Positions 46,764 to 59,736 of a stretch of 64,000 nucleotides of DNA are shown piece after piece (the first letter of the stretch is position 1; the number at the start of each line of letters is the position of its first letter). The notes beneath the pieces are model-generated. The model was not told the origin of the DNA and did no database searches. It saw only the letters and a list, made by a program, of their open reading frames with translations. The position numbers and the translations under genes were made by a program. The stretch is taken from NCBI GenBank assembly GCA_958450325.1, contig OY288250.1, forward strand, positions 45,978,683-46,042,682, written 5' to 3'. The DNA is from Agrostemma githago (taxonomy: Eukaryota > Streptophyta > Magnoliopsida > Caryophyllales > Caryophyllaceae).

Positions 46764-49362
46764 TGTAGACACCCACATTCTGACCGCCAGGTGTCTATAG
46801 CAGTTTCCGACAAACACCCGATGATGATCGGACGCAAACGTGCTTTAACTACTCAGAAACGGGATCAAAATCATTGGCATTTGGCTTGGGCTCATTATAG
46901 AGTACATATCTCACAAAACTAACCTCAAAATCAGGCCCAGTGGTTCGTTTCGAGTCAAATAAGACTAATTTGGGTCGATTCCGACACCAGGGGTAAAACC
47001 GTCTTTTTACGACCGAGTCAAAACCCGTCAAAATTATTTCCGAGGCACGTGAGTCAGCCGTGACACCTCACACGGCTGATTCGAACTCTAATCCTACAAA
47101 AAATAAGCTTCACAAAATATTAAACAAATCCGTTTGAGGATAGGATTCGATCTCAAGTAGGAATTCTATCCGGAAATCGAATCGGATATCGACCGAGTAC
47201 CAAATACTCGGCCAAGACACCCAAGATAGCCGAAATACTCCTCCATTCAGCCGAGATTTTGGCTTCTCCACCAAGAAACGGAATTTGCATTCCTTTCGAA
47301 CTCTTGCATTTCCTATCCAAAAACCGATTCAAACACCCGACCGAGTAAAAACACTCGGCCGAGTAGGCTCCCACCAGCCGTGTTCCCTTTCTTCTCGGAC
47401 AAGAAAGCGGAATTCTCATGCCTTACAACTTCTACGTTTCCTATCCCAAGCGGTAGTTCAAACTCTCCTAGCCAAGGTCGGGAATTTCCTATAAATAGCC
47501 CCTTGCATACAACACTTTCAAGGACGATTTTACACATCATCAATTATCATCGATTAGCATCTACAATATTCATTCACATCGATAGTCATCAAAAATCAGA
47601 AAAATATCTTTCATTATCACACACACACACACACATCGAGAAACCGATACTACAAAACCGAAGGAAACCGGTCCGAATCCCGACACCCTTCACGCACGTC
47701 ACGCCCGAACCGAACCACCATCAACTCACCGACATCCACTCGACGCTCTTGTGCCCAAGCCACGTGCCGACGAGCCCCGATCCGAGTAAACAGAAGCATG
47801 TAGGTTGAGGGGGTACCAAAACCCGATTTCTCCTTCTTCTTCTCTTCTCCTCCTTCGCGTCTTTTTTTATTTACGGGTCGCGTCGGTCCTTTTTCATACG
47901 GGTCGTGTCGTTTTTTTTTGGTCATTCGTCGAGTCTTTTATTATTTCTAATATCGATAATATCAAAAAAAAACTATTTTCATATAACAACATTCTTAAAA
48001 ATATGATATCGATTTTCTATAAACGAATATTGTATCAAAAAGAATTATATTAAGATCTCAACGATATTAAAAATCGTTACATCGTTTTCAAATCACTTTT
48101 TTCTACAAAGCCTTTTTTTCATTCATTCTGACTATTCGATATCGAATTCATAATCGAATATCGGATACGACGAATATCGAAAACATAAGTCGAGTACAAA
48201 TTAATTCATATTTTGCACGCGATTTATCAAAATTAGCAATTTCGAACAAAAAATAAAAAACCGGACAGACCCGCACGCGAGTCGCGCCATGCCCAGGCAA
48301 CTCGCGCACGGGCCTGAAATCCGAGACGTTTTTTTAGCTTTTTCGTTCGTTTTATTTATTCTACGAAACGATTTCAAAATTTACATCTTTTCTAAAACTA
48401 TTCCGAATATTTGATATTGATTTCGTAGTCAACTATTAAATATAACGAATATCGAAAATATTGAATCGAGTACGAATTATGCAATATTTGTACGCGGTTC
48501 AATAAAAACGTCGAGTCTTCGAAAATTGTCTCAAAAAATCAGACCGACACGCGACTCGCCAGCATCCTGGGCGAGCCGCGCGGCCAGCTGTCTCGACGCC
48601 CCTTTTTCTCGTTTTTTCATTATTTTTCGAACTTCGTTTTTTATACAAAATATCGTTTTTAACAATATTTTCCAGATTTCGATTAATATTTATTTTTATT
48701 CTCGATCTCGTATATTTATTTTATTTGCTATATTATTTTCACAAATCGATACTAACTCGTTTGTTCATCTTTTGTAGCAAATTCATTATTTTCATCTTTT
48801 GTTTTATTATACTAAAACGAACCTCACATGCTAAATTCAACTTTGACGTTAGATTTTTCATGCATTAAATCGACTTAGCAACCCATTCAATTCCTCGCAT
48901 GTTTAGGAAAACAATGTTTGCATATCATTCATCGTATTACTAACGCGCGTATTAAAAAATCATTCGATATCCTAGTAGAGACCGCTAATGTGCGGGCGGG
49001 GTTGGGTGTTCTTGGTGAACTTCCCAACACGTACCCTCACCCCTTACTCAGAACCGTGGTTTCCGGATGTCCGAACCCATTGGCAACGAGAGTCATTCAA
49101 TATACGATTAACCGCTCAAGTCGACATCTATATCGATATGCAAAGGGACGAGCCCAATAAACTCTCACATCGTAAATGGGCCGTATTTTGTATACGGCCT
49201 ACTACGACATAGAGTGGGCTCGAACGGTTCCGAATAATCATAAAATTCGGTGGCGACTCCAACTTCGATTTAAATTTCAATTTGACCATCTCATATGGAG
49301 ATTCATTCGCCTCCCCAAACCCGCGCGTGGCCGCGTCGGGGTGGACCTATGTCATGTCCACA
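46764..49362 (+). repeat. Element D 3' LTR (2,599 bp)
   Basis: Direct repeat of 34058-36650 with scattered substitutions and a few single-base length changes. Followed by the TSD AGTAC. Confidence 0.93.
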
Positions 49363-49367
49363 AGTAC
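49363..49367. other. Right TSD of element D (AGTAC)
   Basis: Identical to 34053-34057. Confidence 0.92.
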
Positions 49368-49854
49368 ATAACAAGATATATGCAAAAAAAACAAATAAAA
49401 CTACTACCATATTGATTTCGATCAAATCAAAAACAAAATCAACAAACATAGTAGAAAAAGGAACGAAATTAAACTGTTAAAGAGTGAAATTAACTTAACC
49501 TGAAAGTTTAACCCTTAAGTGGAAACTATTTTTGATGAAAAATTGAAGAAAAAAAATTGAGAGTTACAGAGTGAAATTAGATTAACCTAAAAGTTTAATC
49601 TTGAATAGAACTGATTTGGTTGAGAAATTGAAAAATAAAATTGAGAAATTGTGTGTTTATGAAAGAGGGCAACTTTGAAATTAACTGATCAAATAAACAC
49701 GGATGAAATAAACGTAAAGAGGAGGAAGTTGAAAAAATTTTAGGGTTTTACATTGAGTAAGTAGTTAATCTAAGACATTGATCTGATAAAATCCAATGGC
49801 TTAGGATGGAAGGTAAATTGTACAAAAAAAATTAGAGGATGTAAAAGATCCTAC

Positions 49855-50058
<204 letters not shown>

Positions 50059-51027
50059 GTAACACCAGCTATTTTTCCTAGCGTTTTTGTCCTTACCGTT
50101 ATGACTCTGTCATAACTCTGTCACATTTCGGCCTTGCTTTTCATATTTTTCCAAGCTTTATTTTCATTTTTGAGTTTAATGATATTTATTTATATTTAAA
50201 AATATTTTAATTCTTTTAAATCTATTTATTTTATTTTCTTCGTAAATTAATTATTTTTCCGCGAGGAATTTTATTTCTCTACGAATTAACGTTTTTAAGG
50301 TCTGATTTAAGTTATTCCTTTTTCTACAAATGTCTAAACAAATTTTTATAATATTTTCAACTAGTAAATATTTTATTTATTTAACCATTAATGATTTTAT
50401 TACGAAGTTTCGTGAATAATTATTTTCTATCGCGAGATTTGCTCGAATTACGTTGAAATGTCTTTAACTATTTTACGATTCTTCTTTTTATCAACTTAAA
50501 GAATATTTCAGCCCTTTTTGCCCATGTTTTGGACCGACCCTTCTCCTGGTCTCAACCTTACTACGTTTTATAATACGTTCCATTTTACTACATTAAAACG
50601 TATTTCCGTAATATCTTATTTTCATTTATTCTATGCTTTATGAACAAACCTTTCATACTCCTTCTTCCTTTATTTTGGCCGGCACATTTGACTCACTTTC
50701 ACCTTGTTTTTATCAAAAATTCATTATCATTTATACTTAGAAACCATCCATTTCTTTCTTACATTCATTTTCCTCTTAAACAAAAAAAAATATTCCTTAT
50801 TTCTCTTTCTTTTTGGCCGTGGAAATCAGCCACTTCCCTAGGCATATTCTTCCTCCATTTTGGGTCATAATCATCTCATTTTTATCGTCAAATTAATCCT
50901 CTTTTCGAGCCTTTCGTTAAGGTAATAATCGATGTCTTTTCGATCCTTGTTTACCTTGTTTTTCTTAGTTTTTTCTCATGGTATTTTTCTACCATGATTT
51001 TCGTGTGATGTAGGTTTTGTGGCTGAC

Positions 51028-52872
51028 TGACATGCACCCCAATCGGATCGGTCGTTTAGCGGAGGATGGAGGGTCTAATAATATTTATAGACTCGGAATA
51101 ACACAAAAACTACTAGAGTAATCGTGGTAAATCGAGGGCGGTCCACAGAGAACGGAACGTAGTAGTAGCGAGTTAAAAGCGACGTGTTTGGTATCTAGAG
51201 GGGGTGTTTCTATGGGTCGAGTCTACACTAGAGAAATGACTACAAATTAGCTAGGGTGATCAATCTAGGGAAAGGTGTTAGGGGAAAGTCGGGATTCGGA
51301 ACTTGGAATCTAAGAAGGTCGGAATCGGGTTTTTGTCGCAACATTGATAAAGGGAGAATGCCACCTTTCGGTTTCTTCACCCAACCCACCTAAAAACCCG
51401 CTTTCGCGGCGAAGAAGGGTAAGTATCTAGTTATGGTAATTTCTACCCCGAGTTTCCCCATATTGATAGAAACGAGTCAAGGTCGGTCTAGTTGGCCGGA
51501 CTAAAACAACAATGACACAACAACCATAAACAAGATAAACCAACAAGCAAACAACCCACCAACATCCCTTAATTCAAATAATCCAAGTCCTCATCCCTAA
51601 ACCCCCAATAAGAAATCTACTCACTAATCATAATGGAAAACAACAAAACATTAACTAAGGAGAAAATAACTACAACATGCATAATAACTAAATCTAACAA
51701 CAAAACGATAAGGAAACTACGATCTAACAATTACCCACTAAACTATGAAAGAAATATGATCTAACCAAATAAACTAGAGAATAATCTAGAACAACATAAA
51801 TAAAATCTAAAGAAACTGACAACACTAAGATGATATAACAAGACAATAATAAGAGAATAACATTAAATCTAAACTAGAGATTAGAGAGTGGAAGAGAAAT
51901 ATACCAACTATGAAGATCTACAATAAATAAGAAGATTGCATAAATAAAGATTGAATCCTTGATGTAGAGAATGAAGAACTTGTTACTAATTCTTCAATAA
52001 ACCCCACAAATCTTCATATAAAAACTTGATGCAATAATCTTCTACAATCTTGAAATCTAGAGAATTGTTGATGAAATCTACTACTAGATTACTATAAAAA
52101 CTACTAGAATTATGAAGAATTACTAAGAATACTACTAGATTACTACTAAGAGGATGGTAATGTGATGGTGGAAATGGTGTAACTAAACTAATGGTGGGAT
52201 ATGACTTGGGCAACAAACTAGGGTAGATATACATATATAGTAATGCCTTAATGAGTTTTTAACCTAAAGCCCAAATCCAACTTTTTCCTCCATTAGTGAG
52301 ACAATCACACTTTAATCTTCATGAGGTGGAACTTCGCCCTGTCGTGCATGGACCAATACCACCAGGTGAAATTTCACCCGGTGAACTTTTTACAGTTTTG
52401 CGATTTTTGGATGTTTTCACCATCGGGCGAAATTTCACCCGGTGGGCGAAATTTCGCCCGGTCATTTTCGCCCGGTGAAGAAGCTTCGGAAAATCTTCGG
52501 GGAGGCAATTTACCGTCGGGCGAAACTTCGCCCGGTGGATTCATCGGGTGAAATTTCACCCGGTCATTTTTCTGGCCTCTTTTCTTGTCTCATTCTTCGT
52601 CGTATGATTGGATGACTTTAAACTTTAAGTTCTGTGATTTGCTCTTTGGACGGTATTCCCTTATCTTGTGCTCGTGGAAGCTCAATCGTGATTTCGGTGC
52701 CAAATCCTGTCAAATTGATAGAAAAACTACCAAAAACACGTAAAACGCACAAGAGGGACGCTAATGCGAGAAATATTCAAAATTTGGCGATAATCGTACT
52801 CTAGACTCGCAAAACGAGGGAAAAACGGATCTAAATGGGAGGAAAAACGGTCTAAATTTAGCACACAACAAC
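51028..52872. mobile_element. Element F: 1.85-kb non-coding insertion with possible 3-bp TSD
   Basis: Base composition and style change sharply at both ends. GAC stands directly before (51025-51027) and after (52873-52875). Removing the insert with one GAC leaves a continuous open frame. No ORF, TIR or LTR was recognised, so the class is unknown. It contains the palindrome cluster at 52365-52561. Confidence 0.35.
52365..52561. repeat. Five palindromes related to GGGCGAAATTTCGCCC
   Basis: Copies at 52365-52378, 52425-52440, 52444-52459 (perfect 16-bp palindrome), 52518-52533 and 52546-52561. Each C/T change on one arm (CGCCC or CACCC) is often matched on the other arm (GGGCG or GGGTG). Half-sites such as TTTTCGCCCGG lie between them. 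Confidence 0.85.
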
Positions 52873-54631
52873 GACCCCGAGGCCGACGAGTATATTATCG
52901 ATTCCGATTTGGACTAGCGGTAACGTCGATGTTACTCGGTATTACTTGATTTTAATTGTGTATTTGCATGTATATTTTTATATTTCATTTTTGACAATAT
53001 ATGTATGTCATATAATCAGGAAAATTTTTAAAAGGTTAAAATTTGCATGTTTCGGTATTTTTATCGCTTTTACGAGATTAACGATTAAATCGTCAATTTA
53101 ATTTGTAAAATCGTAATATTCGGCCTAAACTTGTAATATATGATTATATTCTGTAAAAATGATGTTTTTGATGATTTTTTATAATTTAGTATTTTTCTGA
53201 TATTTTAGTTATCGATTATTGAATTATTAACGTTTACGGACAAAAACGATTAAAAGCCGATTTTTAGTTCTTGTACTTAAACATTTTATTTTAATCTGGA
53301 ATTTGACATGGATAAAATTTCTGGTGAAATAGAATTTTATGAATTTTTCCTTGATTTTTCGGAATTATTAAGTGGGTGAATTAATCAATCACTTTAAAGC
53401 ATCGTTTATCGTTAAAACCGTGTTTGTCGTTTAAATTCTCGATTTCTGGTCTTTTGTTTAAATCTGGAAAAATATATGTTTCTGATGGTTTCATAAAAAA
53501 AAATGTAATTTTATGATTTTTAGTTCTTTAATAAAATGTTAGGAACGATAAGTTTTATTAATGGAATCGTTAATATTGAAGACGGGTTTAAAAGACAGTT
53601 TTAACGGGATTTGTAAATTCTGGAATTTTGGAATCTGGAAAAAATAATAATTTCTGGAAAATCATGATTTTTAAGTTTAATAATAATTTTTGGATATTAA
53701 TACTTAAATCGTTTTGTAATTACTATTTTTATTAATCGTTATTGTCGAGATTAGACGATTAACGAGAAAACCCTTTAAAAAACGAGTTTAAGGATTCTGG
53801 AAAAATTATTTTTCTGGACAGAATGTCCAGAAATGTGTTTTAACTATTTTACGTAATTTTTATTAAAGTCTTTAATTAATAGTAATGATTTTTGGACAAA
53901 ATTACGATTTATCGTTAAAATGATCCGTTTCATCTAAAAGAATTACTTTTCCAGCCATTTTGAAAATATTTAAATCTGAAACTTTAAGAGTTAAATCATC
54001 CCTTAACATACTCCTAATATGTCAAATGGTTTACATTAAATAAAAGACGTTAAAGATTTACTTTGACATTTGCCGTAAAATCCTATTTATAATCGTATTG
54101 TCGAAACTAATAATAATTAGAAAATTTGAGTTTTATAAATTATTAAAACACCCTGATTAGTTGTACAAGTATTAAAATATTTAAGACATTTCTAATCATT
54201 TTATAAACACTTGTGTGATAGTTCAATATGTTTATAAACCTAAGTGTTCTTACTTTAATAATTAATTAAATATCGTTATGGCCGAAAGTATTAGTTTTAT
54301 AAATCCATATCGTTTACTATAAAAAATATTGTATTAGTGTGAACTAATATTTTCGATATTTTAATATGATGCTATTTTTAGTAAAGTTTCTAAAAATAGA
54401 ATTTTCCTAAAATAGAAGTTTCCTAAAATAGAAAATTTCCTCTTTTGGAATATGATGGTTACTCCCTTTTGTTCTCTTATTGTTCATAATGATTATATCT
54501 TTTTAAATATCGATAATGGCTATGTTTTGGAGTTATGGAATAAGGATATGTGTGGGTTTAGAGTAATATAGTCTGGGATGTACGTTTTTGCCATCAACTG
54601 TAAGGCTGATGTGTCTTTATGAGGCACATTG

Positions 54632-54933
54632 CACTAGTAGAAAAAGATCAAATTGCTGCTCCTTATTTGAGGCGTTTTTGGTAAATAGCAGCAATGTATT
54701 TCCCTTTTTCTTAATTAGATTACATTAGGTGAGGCGTCCTTTGAAATAAGATGCATCCAATAGAGTTTTTTTGTTTGATGCGGCGTCTATTATGGGAGAC
54801 TGACGCCTCTTCAATTTCTAAAATAAAAATAAAAAATAAAAAGTATAGATAATACGGTGCCTATCTATCCACGGGTCTTTTGGATTACTAACAAAAACTC
54901 GTACCAACAGTACCCATCATCTTCATTCGCACT
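54632..54933 (+). mobile_element. CACTA (En/Spm-type) transposon left end
   Basis: CACTAGTAGAAAAAG is the classic CACTA terminal repeat. It is followed by subterminal GAGGCGT and GCGTC words near 54679, 54734 and 54810. The opposite end (CTACTAGTG) was not found in the window, so this is a fragment or a large element extending beyond it. Element H is inserted about 300 bp in. Confidence 0.7.
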
Positions 54934-54938
54934 CCTCT
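54934..54938. other. Left TSD of element H (CCTCT)
   Basis: Repeated at 59970-59974. Confidence 0.92.
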
Positions 54939-55171
54939 TGATACAGACCACAGGAAGCTTCTCGCAATTGGATGGAGAATGAGAGCTTCGAGGTGAATGT
55001 ATAACAGAATTAACAAACTAGAGAGAGAGATAGGAGAGGTGAATTTTGGGAATTTGTATTATGTAACAGAATGAGTATTACAGTTGAGATTCTAGCTTTT
55101 ATAATGTTTGTTATCTAACAACTTTTCCCGCCTCTTTTCATTATTCGATTACAGTATGCTATACTGTATCA
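54939..55171 (-). repeat. Element H 3' LTR (left copy, 233 bp)
   Basis: Same as 59737-59969. The minus-strand TATAAAAG lies at 55103-55096. Confidence 0.95.
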
Positions 55172-55201
55172 TATCTTCCCTCTTCAAGAAGAGACTTGTC
55201 C

Positions 55202-58200
55202 TCAAGTCTCAGACAAACTCATTGCAAATTCTGGATAAGCTTTCTCAAATGCTTCAGCAAACTCCCATGTAGCATCATGGTCAGGAAAGCCTTCCCACTG
55301 TACCAGGTATTGAACCACAGCTTGGTTCTGCCTTTTGACGACCCTTCTATCCAAAACAGCAGCTGGTTTGACTGTATCCCCACTATTCAGCCCTTGCATC
55401 CATCCAGGGATGTGTGGTGCCGACGGTAAAATGCCCCGAAACATCTTTAGTTGAGAGACGTGAAATACAGTATGTATCTTGGCGTCGGTTGGCAGAGTCA
55501 GCTTGTAGGCTACCTTCCCTACTGTATCTTCGATTTGAAAGGGCCCATAATACTTGGGAGAAATCTTCTCATTCGCCCTCCTTTGGATGGTAGACTGTCG
55601 GTAAGGTTGCAGCTTCAGCCACACCCAGTCACCTATCTTAAACACCCTCTCAGACCTTCCCTTATCAGCCTGTATTTTCATTCGGTGTTGCGCCTTCATT
55701 AGCTGTTGTCTGAGTAATCCCAACATTGCTTCCCTGCGTTGCATAGTCCTATCTACACCCTCCACATTAGATTCGCCTGGTAAATAGGGAAGATAAACGG
55801 GAGGTGGTTGATTATAAACAGCTTCATATGGAGTTATTTGAGTTGCAGTATGAAAGGTGGTGTTATACCACCATTCAGCCAAAGGTAGCCATAAAGACCA
55901 TTCCTTGGGTTTCTCTCCACTCATACATCTAAGGTATGCTTCAATGCATCTATTTACCACTTCGGTTTGACCGTCCGTCTGAGGATGATAAGCTGACGAC
56001 AACAACAGGTTAGAACCTTGTAATAGAAAAAGGGCCTGCCAGAATTGACTAGTGAAAACCGCATCTCTATCACTGACAATACTTCTTGGCCACCCGTGCA
56101 ACTTGAATACATTATCCAAGTATGCTTGAGCCACTTCCACAGCTGTAAATGGGTGAGATAATGCCATAAAATGAGCGTATTTGCTCATCCTGTCCACCAC
56201 GACAAAAATGACTTCCCTTCCTTGAGATTTAGGTAGTCCGGTAATGAAATCCATGGATACATCTAACCAAACTTCTTCAGGAATGGGCAAAGGTTGTAGA
56301 AGACCTGGATAAGCGGAGGTATCATATTTATTTGCTTGGCACACAACACAATTCCGCACAAAATGGCTAACATCCTTAGTCATTCCCTTCCATACAAACA
56401 AAGATTTAACTCTTCTTGTGGTGGCATCTCTCCCTGAATGTCCGCTCTGAGCTGAACTGTGTAACCAATCTAGAATAATGTTTCTCAAAGTAAGGTCAGG
56501 ACCAACCACTATCTTTCCTTTCTTCCTCAGCAACCCATCTTTTAACTGATAAGCTGAATCCACCACTACCCCTGAAGATAATTGAGTCTGCAAAGTGCGT
56601 AAGAAGTCATCAAGAGTATAACTCTGCTGAATTTGTCGGGACAAATCAGACTGAGCTGCGGAAAGCGATAGGCACAATAGTTCACTTCCAGGCAGCCTAG
56701 ACAAAGCGTCAGCTGCTAAATTCTCCTTCCCGGATCTGTAGTGAATCTCATAATCAAAGCCCATTAATTTGGACAACCAAAACTGTTGAAACGGGGTTGA
56801 AATTTTTTGTTGTAGCAACCATTTCAGACTTTTCTGGTCTGTCTTAATGACAAACTTCTGTCCTGTGAGGTATTGTTCCCACTTTTGGACTGCAAACACG
56901 ATTGCTAATAATTCCTTCTCGTAGACTGACAATCTTTGCCATTTGACGCTAAGGGTCTTGCTTATATAGGCTAGGGGATGACCCTCTTGCATTAGGACAG
57001 CACCAATCCCTCCCTTGGATGCATCAGTCTCTACAACAAAGACTTTTTTAAAGTCGGGTATAGCAAGCACAGGAGCAGTACTAAGCACGACCTTGAGCTG
57101 TTGAAATGCAGTATTTGTTTCATCATTCCAACCAAACTCTCCCTTCTTTAGTAGTTGTGTCAAAGGGTGGCTAACACTGGCGTAATTCCTCACGAATTTC
57201 CTGTAATACCCGGCCAATCCCAAAAAGCTTCTCAATTCTTTGACGGTTTGTGGTTCAGGCCAATTCACTACTGCCTGGACTTTCTTTGCGTCAGTCTCAA
57301 CGCCTTGCCCAGAAATAAAATGCCCAAGGTATTCAACCTTCTTAATAGCAAATGAGCATTTGCTTCTTTTAGCAAACAGATTGTTGCTTTGCATCAACTC
57401 AAACACCTCAGTCAAATGCTCCCAATGAGTCTCCAATGAAGGGCTATATACCAGAATATCATCGAAGAAAACAAGCACACACTTCCTTAACAAAGGTTTG
57501 AACACAGTATTCATCCAATTTTGGAATGAGGCAGGAGCATTAGTCAAGCCAAAGGGCATGACCAAAAACTCGTAGTGACCAATATGGGTCTTAAAAGCTG
57601 TTTTAAAAACATCTTCAGCCCCTACTCTTAACTGATGATATCCTGCTCTTAAGTCAAGTTTAGAAAAGACTTGTGTACCAGCTAACTCATCAATGAGTTC
57701 GTCTACAACCGGTATGGGGAACTTGTCTTTGACAGTACGCTTGTTGAGCTCCCTGTAATCCACACACAACCGCCAAGAGCCATCTTTCTTGCCTACTAAT
57801 ACAACAGGTGAAGCAAACGGACTGCAACTGGGTTGAATAATACCCTGATCTAACATCTCTTGCACTAATTTTTCAATGATATCTCTTTGCTTGAGAGGAT
57901 ATCGATATGGTCTTATATTAACAGGCTGAGCAGTTGGTAACAAAGGAATCCTATGGTCATATGCACCTCTGATTGGAGGTAGGCCAGTAGGTTCTGCAAA
58001 TATCCCTTTGTACCTTTGTAGCAGTTCTTGTAATGCCATTGGTTGGCTGGTCTCATGGTTTATTTCTTGAGAACAACATAAGACTTGGTCATTACTCTCC
58101 TGCACATTAGAAATTTGCAGTAGACATAGCTGAGTAGCATTGCTTATTAATTTTAAAGATGGCGTCCCCTTTACAGTTTTGACTCCTTTAGGTGCCAACC

Positions 58201-59629
58201 CCCTGAGCACATGTTTTGTACCCTCAAAATTAAACTCCATTTTCAGTTGCCGGAAGTTCCAACTAACCGTTCCTAGTGTACTCAGCCACTGAACCCCCAA
58301 TACCATGTCACATCCTCCCAAAGGTATAACCAAAACATCAGTAGTGAAATATGTGTTTTGCAGCCTCCATGAAAATCCTTTGCACATAAGTTGGCAAGAG
58401 AATTGGCTTCCGTCTGCCACTGTAACAGCTTGAGGTTGAATTTGTGACATTTTACACCCTAGTTTAATAGCCATTTCTTGGTCCAGAAAATTATGCGTGC
58501 TTCCTGAATCAATTAGGATATGAATGGCTTTTCTCCCTACATAACCAGTGACTCTCATGGTCTGAAAACCCTGGCTTCCTGACAATGCGTTTACCGAGAT
58601 ACAAGGCTCAGTTAGGGCTACTTCATACCCTATATCAGTCCCATCACTTATATCCCCTTCAATTGTATTAAATTCTTCGCCTTCCTCATCCTGCCCTTCT
58701 ATTTCAACTGCAAACAGTTGAGTTCCTTTATATTTGCATTTGTGGTTTCTATCAAAAGGTTCTGTACAAAAGTAGCACTCTCCTTTTCTTTGCTTCTCTG
58801 CCCTTTCTGCGGCACTAATATATCGTGTAGGTTTGTGAGCATTAGGTATGGTTGTGGTTGTAGTCGTGGAACTATTAGTAGCAGGAGTGGGCAGTATCCC
58901 CTTTTGAGGCCTAACAAAACCCTGATTGGTCATGGGTTTTGGAAAAGGAGTAAAAGTCTGGGTAAAATTCTTCGGATTAGTCTTTTGAACACCCAAGGAT
59001 TCTTCCTGCAGACGAGCATATTCCACTGCAGAGGCCAAACTCTGAGGTTTGAAAGCCCTAACAAAGGGTTTTAGAGAAGGTTTCAACCCCCCAATAAAGT
59101 TGTCCAAGAAATACTGATCAGGCAACAAAGGGTTACGCTGCACCATCAACCCCCTCAAATTCTCAAAAGCATCTAAGTAATCATCAATTGTTCCTGTTTG
59201 AGTCAGTTTATTGAACTCTTCCACAACATTACCAGCAATTTCCTCCTTAAATCTAGCACAAACATCAACTATGAAATCGTCCCACTCCACATTACGCCTG
59301 GCTACAATATAACTATTGTACCATGATTCAGCTCGACCAAACATGTACATACTCGCCAAATCAACACGTTGTTCATCCAAGATTTTACACAAATTGAAGT
59401 ATTTGAGACATTTTTTAATCCACATACGAGGTTTAGTACCATCAAATGAAGGAAACTCAAGCTTAGGAGAGAATCTGAGATTATTTTTGTTACCTTGAGA
59501 CATATCAGGTTGATCGTCTCCGGCATTCGGAACTCCGTCTTCTCTGTTCTTCAGTAGCTTCACCAATTCCCCTAGAATTGCAGCTTGATCCTCCAATTTC
59601 TGTTCTAAAGTAGAAATTCTTCCCTCCAT
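55202..59629 (-). CDS. gag-pol: Element H gag-pol polyprotein with chromodomain (1,475 aa)
   Basis: Starts at ATG 59629 with a coiled-coil segment. Gag contains a knuckle-like CYFCTEPFDRNHKC near residue 285, followed by an aspartic protease (LIDSGSTHNFLD) near 375. RT has YRELNKRTVKDKFPIP and the active-site FDD (VLVFFDDILVYS). RNase H, an HHCC zinc region (CVVCQANK) and a DDE integrase (DFITGLP, SDRDAVF, TEVVNRC) follow. The last ~60 residues are a chromodomain (QYLVQWEGFPDHDATWE), which in chromoviruses guides integration to chromatin marks. Length and order are normal for the family, and no stop or frameshift is seen. The promoter is in the right LTR. Confidence 0.95.
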   Translation of the reverse strand: MEGRISTLEQKLEDQAAILGELVKLLKNREDGVPNAGDDQPDMSQGNKNNLRFSPKLEFPSFDGTKPRMWIKKCLKYFNLCKILDEQRVDLASMYMFGRAESWYNSYIVARRNVEWDDFIVDVCARFKEEIAGNVVEEFNKLTQTGTIDDYLDAFENLRGLMVQRNPLLPDQYFLDNFIGGLKPSLKPFVRAFKPQSLASAVEYARLQEESLGVQKTNPKNFTQTFTPFPKPMTNQGFVRPQKGILPTPATNSSTTTTTTIPNAHKPTRYISAAERAEKQRKGECYFCTEPFDRNHKCKYKGTQLFAVEIEGQDEEGEEFNTIEGDISDGTDIGYEVALTEPCISVNALSGSQGFQTMRVTGYVGRKAIHILIDSGSTHNFLDQEMAIKLGCKMSQIQPQAVTVADGSQFSCQLMCKGFSWRLQNTYFTTDVLVIPLGGCDMVLGVQWLSTLGTVSWNFRQLKMEFNFEGTKHVLRGLAPKGVKTVKGTPSLKLISNATQLCLLQISNVQESNDQVLCCSQEINHETSQPMALQELLQRYKGIFAEPTGLPPIRGAYDHRIPLLPTAQPVNIRPYRYPLKQRDIIEKLVQEMLDQGIIQPSCSPFASPVVLVGKKDGSWRLCVDYRELNKRTVKDKFPIPVVDELIDELAGTQVFSKLDLRAGYHQLRVGAEDVFKTAFKTHIGHYEFLVMPFGLTNAPASFQNWMNTVFKPLLRKCVLVFFDDILVYSPSLETHWEHLTEVFELMQSNNLFAKRSKCSFAIKKVEYLGHFISGQGVETDAKKVQAVVNWPEPQTVKELRSFLGLAGYYRKFVRNYASVSHPLTQLLKKGEFGWNDETNTAFQQLKVVLSTAPVLAIPDFKKVFVVETDASKGGIGAVLMQEGHPLAYISKTLSVKWQRLSVYEKELLAIVFAVQKWEQYLTGQKFVIKTDQKSLKWLLQQKISTPFQQFWLSKLMGFDYEIHYRSGKENLAADALSRLPGSELLCLSLSAAQSDLSRQIQQSYTLDDFLRTLQTQLSSGVVVDSAYQLKDGLLRKKGKIVVGPDLTLRNIILDWLHSSAQSGHSGRDATTRRVKSLFVWKGMTKDVSHFVRNCVVCQANKYDTSAYPGLLQPLPIPEEVWLDVSMDFITGLPKSQGREVIFVVVDRMSKYAHFMALSHPFTAVEVAQAYLDNVFKLHGWPRSIVSDRDAVFTSQFWQALFLLQGSNLLLSSAYHPQTDGQTEVVNRCIEAYLRCMSGEKPKEWSLWLPLAEWWYNTTFHTATQITPYEAVYNQPPPVYLPYLPGESNVEGVDRTMQRREAMLGLLRQQLMKAQHRMKIQADKGRSERVFKIGDWVWLKLQPYRQSTIQRRANEKISPKYYGPFQIEDTVGKVAYKLTLPTDAKIHTVFHVSQLKMFRGILPSAPHIPGWMQGLNSGDTVKPAAVLDRRVVKRQNQAVVQYLVQWEGFPDHDATWEFAEAFEKAYPEFAMSLSET

Positions 59630-59716
59630 AGCTGAATTCTGTTGTCGAGCTTGATTTTTACGCGTTATCGGTGCCAGATTTTCACGATTCTCCGCTTAAC
59701 AATTCCTCAAGATCGA

Positions 59717-59735
59717 GGCAATCGCTCTGATACCA
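59717..59735 (-). other. Primer-binding site of element H
   Basis: Minus strand TGGTATCAGAGCGATTGCC, one base after the 5' LTR; matches initiator tRNA-Met. Confidence 0.9.
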
Positions 59736-59736
59736 A

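Larger units (their letters stand above)
34058..49362 (+). mobile_element. Element D: complete Ogre/Tat-like Ty3/gypsy retrotransposon (15.3 kb)
   Basis: LTRs of 2,593 and 2,599 bp (TGTAGACACCC...ACA) are flanked by TSD AGTAC. The primer site TGGCGACTCCGCTGGGGA is the type used by Ogre elements. Gag-pol is on the plus strand with a second archaeal-type RNase H, the Tat hallmark. A 1.1-kb leader precedes gag. An antisense intron-containing gene lies between pol and the 3' LTR. Several substitutions separate the LTRs (five visible in the first ~165 bp), and gag-pol has two stops and a deletion, so it is older than elements C and H. Confidence 0.95.
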
